A model generated the notes under the pieces. That model was not told the DNA's origin. It saw only the letters and a program-made list of their open reading frames with translations, and did not search any database. A stretch of 64,000 bases of DNA from Jeotgalicoccus coquinae (GTDB lineage: Bacteria > Bacillota > Bacilli > Staphylococcales > Salinicoccaceae), in the NCBI RefSeq assembly GCF_014207425.1, contig NZ_JACHFF010000001.1, positions 1,138,124 to 1,202,123 of the forward strand, read 5' to 3'. This document shows positions 53,416 to 63,125 of this stretch, piece by piece. Position numbers and translations under genes: made by a program. Position 1 is the first letter of the stretch. Each line of letters starts with the position of its first letter.

Positions 53416-54110
53416 TTCAAAATGATGTTCAGGGAATGCATAGAACCAAAAGCCTCCGGCAGTTAGAGACGGCGCCAGTTCTTTATATGTAAATACCGCA
53501 GTCTGCTCATCTATGACTTCAATACCTGAAATTTTATCCGCTTCTCCGGCCCGGTATTCATCGTATCCGACAATAGAAGTGAATCCGTCTGTCGTGCCGC
53601 GTACACCTTCATAGTCAGGATGTCCAATAATTTCATATGATGCAATGTAATCTGTAATCTTCAATGGCTCCCCATCATGCCATGTCACACCATCCTGCAC
53701 TGTAATGTTACTGTCTTATCTTCTTCATTCATGTCGTAATGAATAGCCCCTTCGTTCGTCGCCTGCTGGTCCTCATCGAAAGTGAATACAGATTCATCGA
53801 GATATGCGAGTACATCTGCTTCCGGTGCCAGCGTATAGAAAGCCCAATTGAATGTGCCGTCAAACGGTGTGTCGCTAGTATAACCGACATTCAGCGTACC
53901 TGTACCGCTCGGCTCAGCTTCGTTTGAAACCGTCTGCGGGAAATCTTCGTAATTGTAGACGTTGGAATCATCCGCCGCAGTTTCTTCCCCGCCTTCCTTA
54001 TTTGTTTCAGCTTCTGCACTCTCTTCTTCCCCTTCTCCGTTAGCGCACGCTGCCATTACAAAAAGCAGGCTGGATAACGCCAACCCCTTCATCAACTTAG
54101 ATCGTTTCAT
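53416..54110 (-). pseudogene. oppA-like oligopeptide-binding lipoprotein, 5' part of a split gene
   Basis: Start ATG at 54110 after AAAGGGG. A lipoprotein signal peptide (MKRSKLMKGLALSSLLFVM, lipobox AAC) leads to an acidic linker and the start of a family 5 binding domain (GTLNVGYTSDTPFDG). Near 53700 one base is missing: the first frame ends EDKTVTLQCRMV-stop, while the continuing frame reads VQDGVTWHDGEPLKITDYI. It continues to FPEHHFE at 53416, where family similarity ends and island DNA begins. The rest of the gene is at 38090-39081. Upstream promoter and ribosome site are intact, so a short fragment may still be made. Confidence 0.88.
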
Positions 54111-54205
54111 AAAATACATCCCCTTTATAAAATTATCTGACAATTATAAGTATATAATTACGGATATTAATGTAAGGGCTTTCATTATCAATTTGTGTAA
54201 ATATA

Positions 54206-54943
54206 CTAACTTTTTAACAACTCAGGTATAAGTATAAATCCATCTTTATCTGTGCCGAATTTTCTCGGCTCAGCCAGCTTTTCATGTATTAAATACAGTC
54301 CCAGTGCACATAATACAGCGTCCACTTTATCTTCCAGATGCTTGTGATGTTTACGGGTGATGGTTCTTTCATCGATAATTAATTTGTCACTGAATCCTGA
54401 GAAAATATTTTGCTGCTCAAACAATCCAATGCGTTCTGTCATCAGTTTCATCTGCCCAATCGTTTCTTCAAACGTCATTCCTTTTTTACGCTTATATTTA
54501 ACCGGATAAATATCCGGGAACAGTCCGCTCACTATACCTGTCGGGAATGTTTCGATGATACTTGAATTCTGCTCATTCATACCGATCCTGATATTAGGAA
54601 GATGCTCGATTATTAAATTGCTCAGTACCTCTCCCCGAATTCCTTTATACGCTTTCGTCATAAACGTTCTGTTTGAGTTGAACGCAAACAGACGGTGTTC
54701 GTGAATTCGTCCCCGCTGCAGATCCCGTTCTGCCTGACGCGAACCTGTTTCATTATTTACAACGAGCGGTGCGTCTATTGCGATATGGAGAATTTCATCA
54801 CTGTAAGTTTTAATAATATTTACGATATCTTTATCGCTGAACACGGCTGATTCCAGCACGAGTACTTCCCCGCTCTCATTTATTACACAAATGCCGCTTT
54901 CGTTTTTATATGTCCATGCAAGATCTATTCCGATAAACTTCAT
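54206..54943 (-). CDS. DUF429 family protein (predicted RNase H-like nuclease)
   Basis: A 245-residue protein. Family signature: FIGIDLAWTYKNESGICVI at the N-terminus (acidic active-site Asp), LHIAIDAPLVVNNETGSRQA, RIHEHRLFAFNSNRTFM, and KVDAVLCALGLYL at the C-terminus, where an Asp completes an RNase H-like site. Biochemical role unknown. It lies upstream of the broken oppA gene and is divergent from the APH-like kinase gene. Intact. Confidence 0.82.
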   Translation of the reverse strand: MKFIGIDLAWTYKNESGICVINESGEVLVLESAVFSDKDIVNIIKTYSDEILHIAIDAPLVVNNETGSRQAERDLQRGRIHEHRLFAFNSNRTFMTKAYKGIRGEVLSNLIIEHLPNIRIGMNEQNSSIIETFPTGIVSGLFPDIYPVKYKRKKGMTFEETIGQMKLMTERIGLFEQQNIFSGFSDKLIIDERTITRKHHKHLEDKVDAVLCALGLYLIHEKLAEPRKFGTDKDGFILIPELLKS

Positions 54944-55031
54944 TTATATCACTCACTTCTGTATATCATTATTGATGCTGCTCCAAGTATATTATACTTG
55001 GCTTAACTTATTAATATAGGGGATGGTTAAA

Positions 55032-55952
55032 ATGTCTGAAACGATGATTAATTCACTCACATCAGAATTGCCGCTCAAAAACATTCAATCTGTTACACCT
55101 TTCAATAAAGGATGGTCCAATGATCGTAAGTTTATCGTTGTAAGTGAAGATAAGAAGTATTTGCTTAGAGTGACTGATATTAAAAATAATCAGAAGTACT
55201 TGGAGCATGCAGACTTATTAAAGCAATCGAGGAAGAACAATATCCATACTCACAAGCTTGCTGCACAGGGTGAGTGTTTAAATGGTACTTATTACTTTTT
55301 GCTGCTGGACTGGATTGATGGCAATGATGCCAGTGATGTAATTAATAATTTCACTTTGTCAGAGCAGTATAACTTTGGCGTCAAAGCCGGAGAAATATTA
55401 GCTGAGATTCATAATTTTAAACCCGTCAGTAAAAGTACCGAATCATGGAGCACAAGGTATAACAGAAAAATTGATAAGAAAATAATAATGTATAATGACT
55501 GCGAATTAAAATACGATAAGGGTCATCTTTTAATGACTGTCATCAGTAAATACAGACACCTGATTGACAATAACAGAAATGTTCAGCATCACGGTGATTA
55601 TCACATCGGCAATATGCTGATAGACAGTAATAATAAGCTGCATATTATTGATTTCGACCGTCATGATACCGGTGAAGCTTTTGAAGAATTCAACAGAATT
55701 ACATGGTGTGCGAGTGCCAGCCCCGCTTTTGCCAGCGGCAGAATTGACGGTTACTTTAATTATGATGTACCCGCTGAGTTCTGGGAACTGCTGCAGTTGT
55801 ATATTGCATCCAACATGCTGTCTTCGCTACCATGGGCAATTCGTTTTGGAGATAAAGAAATCAAAACGATGAGACGTTCGTATGCTGAAATTCTCGACTG
55901 GTATGATGATTTTGAACTGACAGTGCCGAAATGGTACAGAAAAAAGCACTGA
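55032..55952 (+). CDS. Aminoglycoside-phosphotransferase-family kinase
   Basis: A 306-residue APH-fold kinase. ATP-binding lobe: KFIVVSEDKKYLLRVTD; catalytic loop QHHGDYHIGNMLID (HGDxxxxN); metal motif LHIIDFDRHDTGEAFEEF. The ribosome site AGGGGATGG suits the ATG at 55032 better than the one at 55023, which overlaps it. Such genes in Firmicutes phosphorylate small metabolites and seldom give true aminoglycoside resistance; no resistance is claimed. It is a single gene ending in a bidirectional terminator. Confidence 0.83.
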   Translation: MSETMINSLTSELPLKNIQSVTPFNKGWSNDRKFIVVSEDKKYLLRVTDIKNNQKYLEHADLLKQSRKNNIHTHKLAAQGECLNGTYYFLLLDWIDGNDASDVINNFTLSEQYNFGVKAGEILAEIHNFKPVSKSTESWSTRYNRKIDKKIIMYNDCELKYDKGHLLMTVISKYRHLIDNNRNVQHHGDYHIGNMLIDSNNKLHIIDFDRHDTGEAFEEFNRITWCASASPAFASGRIDGYFNYDVPAEFWELLQLYIASNMLSSLPWAIRFGDKEIKTMRRSYAEILDWYDDFELTVPKWYRKKH

Positions 55953-55985
55953 AATCATCTGTTGATAATTTCAGTGCTTTTTATT
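55941..55985. terminator. Bidirectional terminator between the kinase and nhaC
   Basis: AAAAAGCACTGAAAT / ATTTCAGTGCTTTTT stem with a 12-base loop; overlaps the kinase stop codon. Confidence 0.9.
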
Positions 55986-57512
55986 TTATTCGTCCATACC
56001 TAAGTTTCTGCGCTTCATTCTGTTCTTTACAAACATCAGTATCGCGACCAGTACAGCCGCAGTCGTAATAATTCCTGCGATTGAATTTTGAGTCAATCCG
56101 CTCATCAGGAATCCTGCGCTTGCTGACATCGCAATAATCAGTGCATACGGCAGCTGTGTACGGATGTGTTCCATATGGTCAGCTGCAGATCCGGTGGATG
56201 ACATAATACTCGTATCGGATATCGGTGAACAGTGGTCGCCGAATACCCCTCCGCTGATTGCCGCACCGATGACAAGTGCCAGTTCCAAGTCAAGTGCAAT
56301 TCCCATTGGAATTGCGATTGGTATCATAATCGAGAATACTCCCCATGAGCTTCCGGATGCAAATGCAATCAGACCGCCCAGTATAAAGATAATTACTGGT
56401 ACTAAGAACGCCGGCAAATAGCTTCCTGCGTAATGTGCAATGACATCGCCAAGCCCCATTTCTGTTGCGACTGTTCCGATAGACCATGCCATGACTAAAA
56501 TAACCGGTACAATCATGACCTGCATAATGCCGTCTACATATCCGTTCAGCAGTTCTTCAAGCGGCTGGCCATAGCGCAGTTTCGCATAGAGCATTCCGCC
56601 AACTGAACCGAGGAAGAATCCTGTCGTAATAGCAAATATAATATCTGCATTTAAAAATGCACCTGCAAGTCCATTTGCGCCGATATCGCCGGTCCAGAAT
56701 ATAACTCCGAAAATCCCTGCAAACAGCAGTGCCAGCGGAATCAGGAAACTGAAAATATCCGCTTCAACCGCATCTGCATCACCAGTATCGTTAATCATTA
56801 ACTTATCGTGCTCTCCGTATAATTTACCAGTTTTAATCGCACGCTGCTCTGCTTTGAACATCGGTCCGATATCAATTTTCATGTTAACGACCAGCAGCAC
56901 GCCGACAATCGCAAAAATACCGTATAAGTGGAACGGTATCATCTGAATGAATAACGACCACGGGTTTTCTGATAAACTGAGCGCTGCCAGCTGTGTCGCA
57001 ATCAGTCCTGTAATAAACGGTGCATACACACTGATGGGCGACATGGATGCCACCGGGCTGCCCATCGAATCGACGATGTACGCAAGTTTTACACGTGATA
57101 TTTTTAATTTATCCGTAATGGGTCTCGTCACAGTTCCAAGTATCAATACGGGTTCTGTATAAGAAAACAAGAATGCGCTGCCCCAGACAAAGTTCTGCCC
57201 TTTTTGGCGCGTATTGACTTTCTTCGTCGCGAAATCGCCAAAGGCCTGGCCCGCTCCTGTCGTACGGAGCACGTTAATGAATCCGCCTGTAAAGACAACC
57301 AGCAGTATCAGTGAGGCATTCCACGGATCCGCAATTGACGGCACCATAATTTCATTAACTGTATATGTAAAACCTGAAACCGGATTCCACTCATTCATTA
57401 CTGTTGCACCAAACCAGACGCCTAAAAATAATGCGACAACGGTCTGTTTAGTAAGAATGGCAATAATGATTGCCAAAAGCGGAGGTAAAAGCGATAAAAA
57501 ACCGTACTCCAT
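55986..57512 (-). CDS. nhaC: NhaC-family Na+/H+ antiporter
   Basis: A 508-residue membrane protein with about 12 helices. It fits the NhaC family: EYGFLSLLPPLLAIIIAI start, FTGGFINVLRTTGAGQAFG, SMGSPVASMSPISVYAPFI, FASGSSWGVFSIMIPIAIPM and GGVFGDHCSPISDTSIMSS, the conserved ion-path loop. These carriers exchange cytosolic sodium (or organic ions such as malate/lactate in some branches) for protons, useful for a salt- or alkali-tolerant coccus. It is a single gene between terminators; intact. Confidence 0.87.
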   Translation of the reverse strand: MEYGFLSLLPPLLAIIIAILTKQTVVALFLGVWFGATVMNEWNPVSGFTYTVNEIMVPSIADPWNASLILLVVFTGGFINVLRTTGAGQAFGDFATKKVNTRQKGQNFVWGSAFLFSYTEPVLILGTVTRPITDKLKISRVKLAYIVDSMGSPVASMSPISVYAPFITGLIATQLAALSLSENPWSLFIQMIPFHLYGIFAIVGVLLVVNMKIDIGPMFKAEQRAIKTGKLYGEHDKLMINDTGDADAVEADIFSFLIPLALLFAGIFGVIFWTGDIGANGLAGAFLNADIIFAITTGFFLGSVGGMLYAKLRYGQPLEELLNGYVDGIMQVMIVPVILVMAWSIGTVATEMGLGDVIAHYAGSYLPAFLVPVIIFILGGLIAFASGSSWGVFSIMIPIAIPMGIALDLELALVIGAAISGGVFGDHCSPISDTSIMSSTGSAADHMEHIRTQLPYALIIAMSASAGFLMSGLTQNSIAGIITTAAVLVAILMFVKNRMKRRNLGMDE

Positions 57513-57586
57513 ATGAACACACCTTCCGTATTTGTATTATTAACAACTTATTAATAATACAACAGTAGAGGACTGTTGAAAACAGC

Positions 57587-57616
57587 AAAAGGGTAAGACT
57601 CATGTCCTACCCTTTT
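57587..57616. terminator. Terminator of the phosphatase gene
   Basis: AAAAGGGTAaGAC / GTCcTACCCTTTT stem flanked by A and T runs. Confidence 0.85.
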
Positions 57617-57631
57617 ATATTAATTTAAATT

Positions 57632-59464
57632 TTAATCTTCACCGTTTTGAATTCCGAACTGGTCTACGAGTTCTACAGTTCTTTCTTCACCCAGCATAAA
57701 GTCACCGCTTAACTGATACATGCTGACAATCATTTCATCATCTTCCACTTCGTAAATTGCGAAGTTCTGTGTAGATGAATCACGGTTGTTCGAGTGTGAA
57801 TCATCAAATGCATCTGTGTCCTGCGGCTGGCCGCCAAAACCGAATAAGCTGTTGTAGTGATCCATGTTTTCCTGCGTCATCCAGTTAAGATCAGGTCTCA
57901 CTTCGTGAAGGTGGTCAAGTCCTTTAGAGTATACATCGTCATACTCTTTAGTACCGCCTGTGTTCGGCAGTACATAAACTGTACCGTCCGGGTCCTCCAT
58001 ATACTCAACTCCGTTGTCTCCGACGAATGTTTCAACATCTTCAACTTCAGCGTTTGAGAAGTTCTCTTCTGTCGGTACATGCGTTAATGAGTGTGTTCTT
58101 GATATAACATGGTCATGCCCCTGCAGTGCCAGGTCGATATCCAGTTCATCGATTAATGCAGTCAGTTCCTCTCTGACTTTCTGGACATCTTCATCTTGCA
58201 ATGAGTGATACGATTTAGAATACAATGGTTTGTGGTAGTTTAAAACAATCCACTCTGCACCGTTCGCACGTGCCTGTTCAACGTCTTCACGAATCCACTC
58301 CATCTGCTCTTCACCGATTGCTTTTCCTTCCGGGTTATCTTCGGATTCTTTGTTATCATTCGTGTTTAATGTAACAAAGTGCACGCCATTGTAATCGAAT
58401 GAGTAGTAAGAACCGCCGTCGATTTTATTGTTTGCTGCCGGTACGTTCACGTGTTCGTTGAACTTCTCTGTCAGCGGGTCGTCGCCGTATTCAAGCGCAT
58501 ATTCATCGTGATTACCTGATGCGACTGCCATTGCCGTCTGCATGAAGTATGGTTGTGACTGGCCGAATAAGTCCACCCACTCATCTTCCACTTCAGCTGT
58601 TTCAACTACGTCACCTGTGTGCAGAACGAAATCTGCATCGCCTGCAGTTTCGAGTGCATTCATTAACGTGTTCGCACCGAATGCTGCTTCATTCCGTACG
58701 TTTTCGTTCCAGAAAGCATTCTGTGTATCTGTGTAGTGAACGAATTTAAATGGATCTCCCGCTTTTCCTGATGTTTTGAATGTTCCTGTTTCGCTGACTT
58801 TACCTGATTCACTGCCGACCTGGTAATAGTAATCCGTATTCGGCTCAAGGTCTGTCGCTTTTGCTTTATATGAATACTCCGTCACATCAGTAAGTTCGAT
58901 ATGTCCGTAATCTCCGGACATCCAGTCGTCACCGTGTGCCTGCTGGTCAGTATAGTATCCATTGAGTACAGGTTCACCATTTTCGTCTTCAACCGGCTCC
59001 CCTTCCGAGTTTTCTTTAACTTCAGCAAATATGTAATTTCCGTTTTTGTCACGTTCACCGTAACTTGAAGTGACTTCTGTCGCTTCCGCTTTAAATTCTA
59101 AAGTATCATCGAAGTTCCCTGATTTAGAAACCCATACTTTAGCATCTTCAAATAAATCAGTTGTATACCAGTTAAAAGCCATTTCCGTTTGAGTATTACC
59201 GTTTATTGTCGTGATAATACGGTTTGGCATGTTGTTTACAGGCACTGCCGCCACAGCAGGTTTCTCATCTGAAAGTATCGGAGAAAATTCTTCCTGTTCC
59301 GCTGTCTGTTCCACAGGTGCACTTGATTCCGTTCCATTTGGACTGCCTCCGCCTGCACCTGCGGCAACCGGGCTGAATACTGCTGATACTCCAAGTGCTG
59401 CTGCCATTAAACCAACTGACAGTTTTGTAAACAGCGGCCTGCTGCTCTGTAATTCGTCTTTCAT
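57632..59464 (-). CDS. Secreted purple-acid-phosphatase-like metallophosphoesterase
   Basis: A 610-residue exported protein. The start at 59464 has AGGAGG nine bases upstream; the open frame extends to 59512. A signal peptide (LFTKLSVGLMAAALGVSAVF) is followed by a Ser/Glu/Pro-rich linker, an N-terminal fibronectin-like purple acid phosphatase domain (TEMAFNWYTTDLF, NTDYYYQVGSESG), and the dimetal core: FVHYTDTQ, VLHTGDVVETAEVEDEW, VASGNHDEYAL, VLNYHKPLYS, LALQGHDHVISRTH. All metal ligands are visible. It would hydrolyse phosphate esters outside the cell. No wall anchor or transmembrane tail is seen. No Pho-box-like site was identified. Confidence 0.88.
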   Translation of the reverse strand: MKDELQSSRPLFTKLSVGLMAAALGVSAVFSPVAAGAGGGSPNGTESSAPVEQTAEQEEFSPILSDEKPAVAAVPVNNMPNRIITTINGNTQTEMAFNWYTTDLFEDAKVWVSKSGNFDDTLEFKAEATEVTSSYGERDKNGNYIFAEVKENSEGEPVEDENGEPVLNGYYTDQQAHGDDWMSGDYGHIELTDVTEYSYKAKATDLEPNTDYYYQVGSESGKVSETGTFKTSGKAGDPFKFVHYTDTQNAFWNENVRNEAAFGANTLMNALETAGDADFVLHTGDVVETAEVEDEWVDLFGQSQPYFMQTAMAVASGNHDEYALEYGDDPLTEKFNEHVNVPAANNKIDGGSYYSFDYNGVHFVTLNTNDNKESEDNPEGKAIGEEQMEWIREDVEQARANGAEWIVLNYHKPLYSKSYHSLQDEDVQKVREELTALIDELDIDLALQGHDHVISRTHSLTHVPTEENFSNAEVEDVETFVGDNGVEYMEDPDGTVYVLPNTGGTKEYDDVYSKGLDHLHEVRPDLNWMTQENMDHYNSLFGFGGQPQDTDAFDDSHSNNRDSSTQNFAIYEVEDDEMIVSMYQLSGDFMLGEERTVELVDQFGIQNGED

Positions 59465-59595
59465 AAATAAAAACCTCCTGTAATTTTGTCTCTCTTTGCT
59501 GCTGCCTTTCAAATCTTACAGAACGAATATTTATATTTGTTTAATATATTGTAAAGGTTGATTAATATTTTAACTCGGGTAATTTACATAAAAAT

Positions 59596-59620
59596 AAACC
59601 GGAGCATTATACTCCGGTTT
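59596..59620. terminator. Terminator of the GPP34 gene
   Basis: AAACCGGAG / CTCCGGTTT stem with loop CATTATA. Confidence 0.85.
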
Positions 59621-59628
59621 ACTGTAAT

Positions 59629-60306
59629 TTAATTATTATTCATGATGACTGTCGTTGTAATTACTGTTGTCGTTGCCATCAGGATGGCCGCTTCCATGTC
59701 TTCCACAGTTTTACTGACAGCTTTGCCGTATTCATTGTTCTCAATCAGTTCAATCAGTTTTTTCTCAGCTGCTTTTTTCCGTTCTTTGCCGAATACTTCG
59801 GCTGTTAAATCACACGTTTTTATTAAGCTGAGCAGCATCGCAATCTCAGGATCCGGTTCAGCGTTATTAAATACCACATCATTAACGTGTTTGCGGATGT
59901 CCTGTTCCGGACGTTCATCAACTGTCGGATAGACATTCGTATTGAAAAAGAAAAAGTATGTCTTATCTTCTTCTTTTAAAATCCCTTTATCCACGAGTGA
60001 TAAATACACCGGATCATTAATCGCTTTCGTCTTGTCTGCAAAGTGATTAATCCAATGCTCGACTGTCCGTTCTTTATGATCTTCTTTAATTTCATCAATT
60101 ACAGTATTGAAGTATGAAACTTCGGTTAATGTATCATCGGCAATGACAACTTTGCCTTCTTTTAATTCGATACGCCCCATCATCGCAAGCTCGGATAAAA
60201 CAGATCCGACAAGTCCGTAATTCAGCGATGATGAAGCTGCGGATACAGCCGTGCCTTTCTCGTCATCCGTACCGAGTAATATAAGTGCTTCTGCTATTGT
60301 AAACAT
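59629..60306 (-). CDS. GPP34 (Golgi phosphoprotein 3-like) family protein
   Basis: A 225-residue mostly helical protein: MFTIAEALILLGTDDEKG, LNYGLVGSVLSELAMMGRIEL, a beta hairpin (GKVVIADDT), VEHWINHFADK, LVDKGILKEEDKTYFFFFNTN, and MLLSLIKTCDLTAEVFGKE. This matches the GPP34/Vps74 fold, which in eukaryotes binds phosphoinositides on the Golgi; bacterial copies are common in actinobacteria and some Firmicutes and have no settled role. The C-terminus is Thr/Val-rich. It is a single gene. Confidence 0.83.
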   Translation of the reverse strand: MFTIAEALILLGTDDEKGTAVSAASSSLNYGLVGSVLSELAMMGRIELKEGKVVIADDTLTEVSYFNTVIDEIKEDHKERTVEHWINHFADKTKAINDPVYLSLVDKGILKEEDKTYFFFFNTNVYPTVDERPEQDIRKHVNDVVFNNAEPDPEIAMLLSLIKTCDLTAEVFGKERKKAAEKKLIELIENNEYGKAVSKTVEDMEAAILMATTTVITTTVIMNNN

Positions 60307-60370
60307 CCGGACACCTCCATAGTCTCTATTGTTAATACCATCAATGCCCGAAAGTTAAACAACCATTAAA

Positions 60371-60946
60371 TTACAGATTTCTGATGTAGCACATACATTT
60401 GTATTTTCTTTCAATGGAATCGAACTGTTCGATGTCTTTCCCGGTATACTCTGCGAACATATACAGCGGGTGAAGTGCTTTGTCGTCCGGTTCCACATTG
60501 TGCGCCATATCTTCATCTGATAAATAAAGGTGATAGTATTCATCAACTTTTCTGTATGAATTCTTTTCAAACCACTCCGCAGAATTACCTGCGTCACGTG
60601 TCCATACTTCGAGAATTTCAAGGTTTTGTTTAATCGCTTCTTCAACGGCACGCTCCATGAGTGCTTTGCCGATACCCTGCCCCTGAAAGTCAGGATGAAC
60701 AGCCAGATGCCAGATCATGCCGCCCGCTTCTTCTTCTCCACAAACTTTATTTTCTTCCGTGTCGTATTCAATATCAATCAAACCGACTACCTGATCATCT
60801 TCAATTGCCACGAGCTCAATACTCGGATTTTCATATTTCTCTTTCTCTCTGTGAACATCGTCATAATACGCAGTATCTAAAAATGATAATACCCGGCATC
60901 TTACCCAGCCTGTTTCGTCTGCAGTTTCATACTTTCTAATTTCCAT
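60371..60946 (-). CDS. GNAT family N-acetyltransferase
   Basis: A 191-residue acetyltransferase. The acetyl-CoA loop is LAVHPDFQGQGIGKALMERA (motif A), preceded by strands QVVGLIDIEYDTEENKV and followed by EILEVWTRDAGNSAEWFEKN. It starts MEIRKYETADETGWVRCR. The substrate cannot be predicted. It is preceded by the ThrE small-subunit gene by 15 bases and could share its transcript. Intact. Confidence 0.88.
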   Translation of the reverse strand: MEIRKYETADETGWVRCRVLSFLDTAYYDDVHREKEKYENPSIELVAIEDDQVVGLIDIEYDTEENKVCGEEEAGGMIWHLAVHPDFQGQGIGKALMERAVEEAIKQNLEILEVWTRDAGNSAEWFEKNSYRKVDEYYHLYLSDEDMAHNVEPDDKALHPLYMFAEYTGKDIEQFDSIERKYKCMCYIRNL

Positions 60947-60961
60947 AATAAGCTCCTTTAA

Positions 60962-61420
60962 TTACTTGTTTTTATTGAATAACAGCCTTCTATTTCTTAT
61001 AAACAGCAATGCAAACTGTTCGGCAAACAGTATTCCTGCCGCTATTGAACCTGCACTGATAATAACTTCCATAATTATATTTACCGCACCGAAATAATCC
61101 GATAAAATAATGCTGCTCGTTGCATCGTAAGCCATGCCACCCGGAACAAACGGAATGATTCCCGGCGTTAAAAAGATCGTCGACGGCTCTTTATACACTC
61201 TTGCCATTATATGACTCATTATCCCAAGTGTAAATGCACCGATGAAATTTACCATCACGAGCGGCAGATCAAAAACAATACCGAAAGTCTGTCCCATCAT
61301 CCAGCCGACGGCTCCGACTATACCCGCCGGGAAAAATAATTTTTTCGGCGCATCAAATACAACCGCAAAAAAATAAGACGCAGTAAAACTAAACAGTAAG
61401 TTGAATATCCAGTCCATCAT
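60962..61420 (-). CDS. ThrE-type threonine/serine exporter, small subunit (DUF3815)
   Basis: A 152-residue protein with four or five membrane helices, containing FFPAGIVGAVGWMMGQTFG and LTPGIIPFVPGGMAYDATSS, the signature of the short half of split ThrE transporters. It follows the long half by nine bases and the two together cover the domains of Corynebacterium ThrE, which exports threonine and serine with proton-motive force. Confidence 0.87.
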   Translation of the reverse strand: MMDWIFNLLFSFTASYFFAVVFDAPKKLFFPAGIVGAVGWMMGQTFGIVFDLPLVMVNFIGAFTLGIMSHIMARVYKEPSTIFLTPGIIPFVPGGMAYDATSSIILSDYFGAVNIIMEVIISAGSIAAGILFAEQFALLFIRNRRLLFNKNK

Positions 61421-61429
61421 TTTTCCTCC

Positions 61430-62197
61430 TTAAACGAATATTAGTACAGATGATACGCCGGCACCGATCGCAAATGACGTTACGAGCGCTTCCGATGATT
61501 TCGTCGTAAACATCATCATATGCCCGCCGAATAAATCCTGAATCGCATTTGTAATCAGCACCCCGGGTACTATTGGCATGACTGATGAAATCAGCATTGT
61601 CGATAAGTCTCCGCCCGGAATATAGTAATGTCCGGTAACGACGGTCAGTGCGATGGTAAGCCCGCCAAAAAACTCCGGTATAAACTGGGTCGGTGTACGT
61701 CTTTTAATAATTTCTGTAATACATATACCAATTGCCCCGCCGGCAAGTGTCGTGAATATATCTATTTTCATACCATCCTGTAAATACAGGAAACTGAGAG
61801 CAATCAGTGCACCCGCTATCGTTTTAAACCAGACCGGATGGTCTTTCGTTGTGATATAAATTTTCTCAAGCAGATTGAATGCTTCTTCCAGTGTCAGTTC
61901 ATCCCGCACCAGTTTTCTGGAGACACTGTTTACTTTTGATATTTTAATTAAGTTGGTGTTTCTCTCTTTAATCCGGTATATTCTCGGATATGACTGGTCA
62001 TGCAGCATAAAGTTAATCACAGTGTTCGTGACGAAACTGTTATTCTGAATGAAACCGTAATGTGAAGCTATGTAATTCATCGTATCTTCCGTACGCGTTC
62101 CTTCAGCACCTGCTTCAAGCAGTATGCGTGCTGCGAGCATGACAACATCTTTAACCTGTTCCTCATGATCGTTGATATGAAGTTTCTCAACTTTCAC
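61430..62197 (-). CDS. ThrE-type threonine/serine exporter, large subunit (DUF1212)
   Basis: A 255-residue protein. The N-terminal cytosolic half has VVMLAARILLEAGAEGTRTEDTM, the DUF1212 signature, and FMLHDQSYPRIYRIKERNTN. Five membrane helices follow (ALIALSFLYLQDG, IIKRRTPTQFIPEFFGG, SSVMPIVPGVLITNAIQDLF). It is the partner of the DUF3815 gene downstream. The operon is large subunit, small subunit, probably GNAT. A terminator hairpin lies upstream, separating it from the patatin gene. Confidence 0.88.
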   Translation of the reverse strand: MKVEKLHINDHEEQVKDVVMLAARILLEAGAEGTRTEDTMNYIASHYGFIQNNSFVTNTVINFMLHDQSYPRIYRIKERNTNLIKISKVNSVSRKLVRDELTLEEAFNLLEKIYITTKDHPVWFKTIAGALIALSFLYLQDGMKIDIFTTLAGGAIGICITEIIKRRTPTQFIPEFFGGLTIALTVVTGHYYIPGGDLSTMLISSVMPIVPGVLITNAIQDLFGGHMMMFTTKSSEALVTSFAIGAGVSSVLIFV

Positions 62198-62239
62198 TCA
62201 CAACACCTCCAATGATATTCATATCTCTATAATAATATA

Positions 62240-62272
62240 AAAAATAAGCTTCAGCACCTGCTAAAGCTTACC
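62240..62272 (-). terminator. Probable terminator after the patatin-like gene
   Basis: TAAGCTT / AAGCTTA stem with an 11-12 base loop, followed by T6 on the minus strand. Confidence 0.6.
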
Positions 62273-62276
62273 ACGA

Positions 62277-63125
62277 TTATACATTCATTAACGATTTTAC
62301 TGCTTCGAATTTTTCTGCTGTATCTTTGTAGCCCAATTCATATAAATTTTCGAGCTTTTCCTTGTTGCGCGTCGTTCTTCCGACACCTGAATCCTCACTT
62401 GGCGCAATCACAATAATATTGCCTGTTTTCTCCTGCTCAAAAATATAATCGAGTCTTTCGTTATAATGTTTATATCTTACTTTCATGCGTTCATCGACTT
62501 TCGGATACTTTTTATAGTTAATCATTGTCGACATTCTGCTCTGTTTTTTATAATAACCTTTCGGTTTCGTCAGCACGACGACATTTTTCGCATAGCCGTC
62601 ACTTTCAGCTTTAATAATCGGCAGCGGATCCACAATGCCGCCGTCCAGCATATAGCGGCCCTTATGTTCCACCGCATCTGCGAAAAACGGAATTGAACTG
62701 GAAGCCCGTAATAATTTGCCGAGCGTTTTTTCATCGTAATCTTCTTTATAAAAATACATCGGCTCACCCGTCTCGCAATTCGTAGTTACGACAACGAACT
62801 CATCCGGCCCGTTAATAATCTTTTTAACATCGAGCGGAACTATATTATTAGGAATCTCATCAAATATGAAATCCATGCCGAATAATTCGCCTTTTCGTAT
62901 AAAGTTGCTGAATGATAAATATCTTTTATCATTCACGAAATCAATACTGACCGTACGGTTCCTTCCCTGCTGCTCCGAAAGGTAGGATGCCGCCATACAG
63001 GCACCCGCTGATACTCCGATAATATAAGGGAAATGTATATCGTGCTGTGCAAAATACTCAAGGACACCGGCAGTATACAAGCCGCGCATACCTCCGCCCT
63101 CGAGAACAAGTCCTGTGTCATTCAT
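62277..63125 (-). CDS. Patatin-like phospholipase (RssA family)
   Basis: A 282-residue serine lipase-like protein. It has the oxyanion loop VLEGGGMRGLYTAGVLEYF, the nucleophile motif IIGVSAGACMAASYL (GxSxG) and the dyad Asp in MLDGGIVDPLPI. Patatin enzymes release fatty acids from phospholipids using a Ser-Asp dyad. No signal peptide or membrane segment is visible, so it should be cytosolic. The start follows AAGGAGA. Intact and complete. Confidence 0.9.
   Translation of the reverse strand: MNDTGLVLEGGGMRGLYTAGVLEYFAQHDIHFPYIIGVSAGACMAASYLSEQQGRNRTVSIDFVNDKRYLSFSNFIRKGELFGMDFIFDEIPNNIVPLDVKKIINGPDEFVVVTTNCETGEPMYFYKEDYDEKTLGKLLRASSSIPFFADAVEHKGRYMLDGGIVDPLPIIKAESDGYAKNVVVLTKPKGYYKKQSRMSTMINYKKYPKVDERMKVRYKHYNERLDYIFEQEKTGNIIVIAPSEDSGVGRTTRNKEKLENLYELGYKDTAEKFEAVKSLMNV

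Noticed and set aside
55032-55952. Aminoglycoside resistance gene
   Set aside because: The kinase motifs are only those of the broad APH fold; nothing points to a known resistance enzyme, and ytmP shows the same motif in a housekeeping context.
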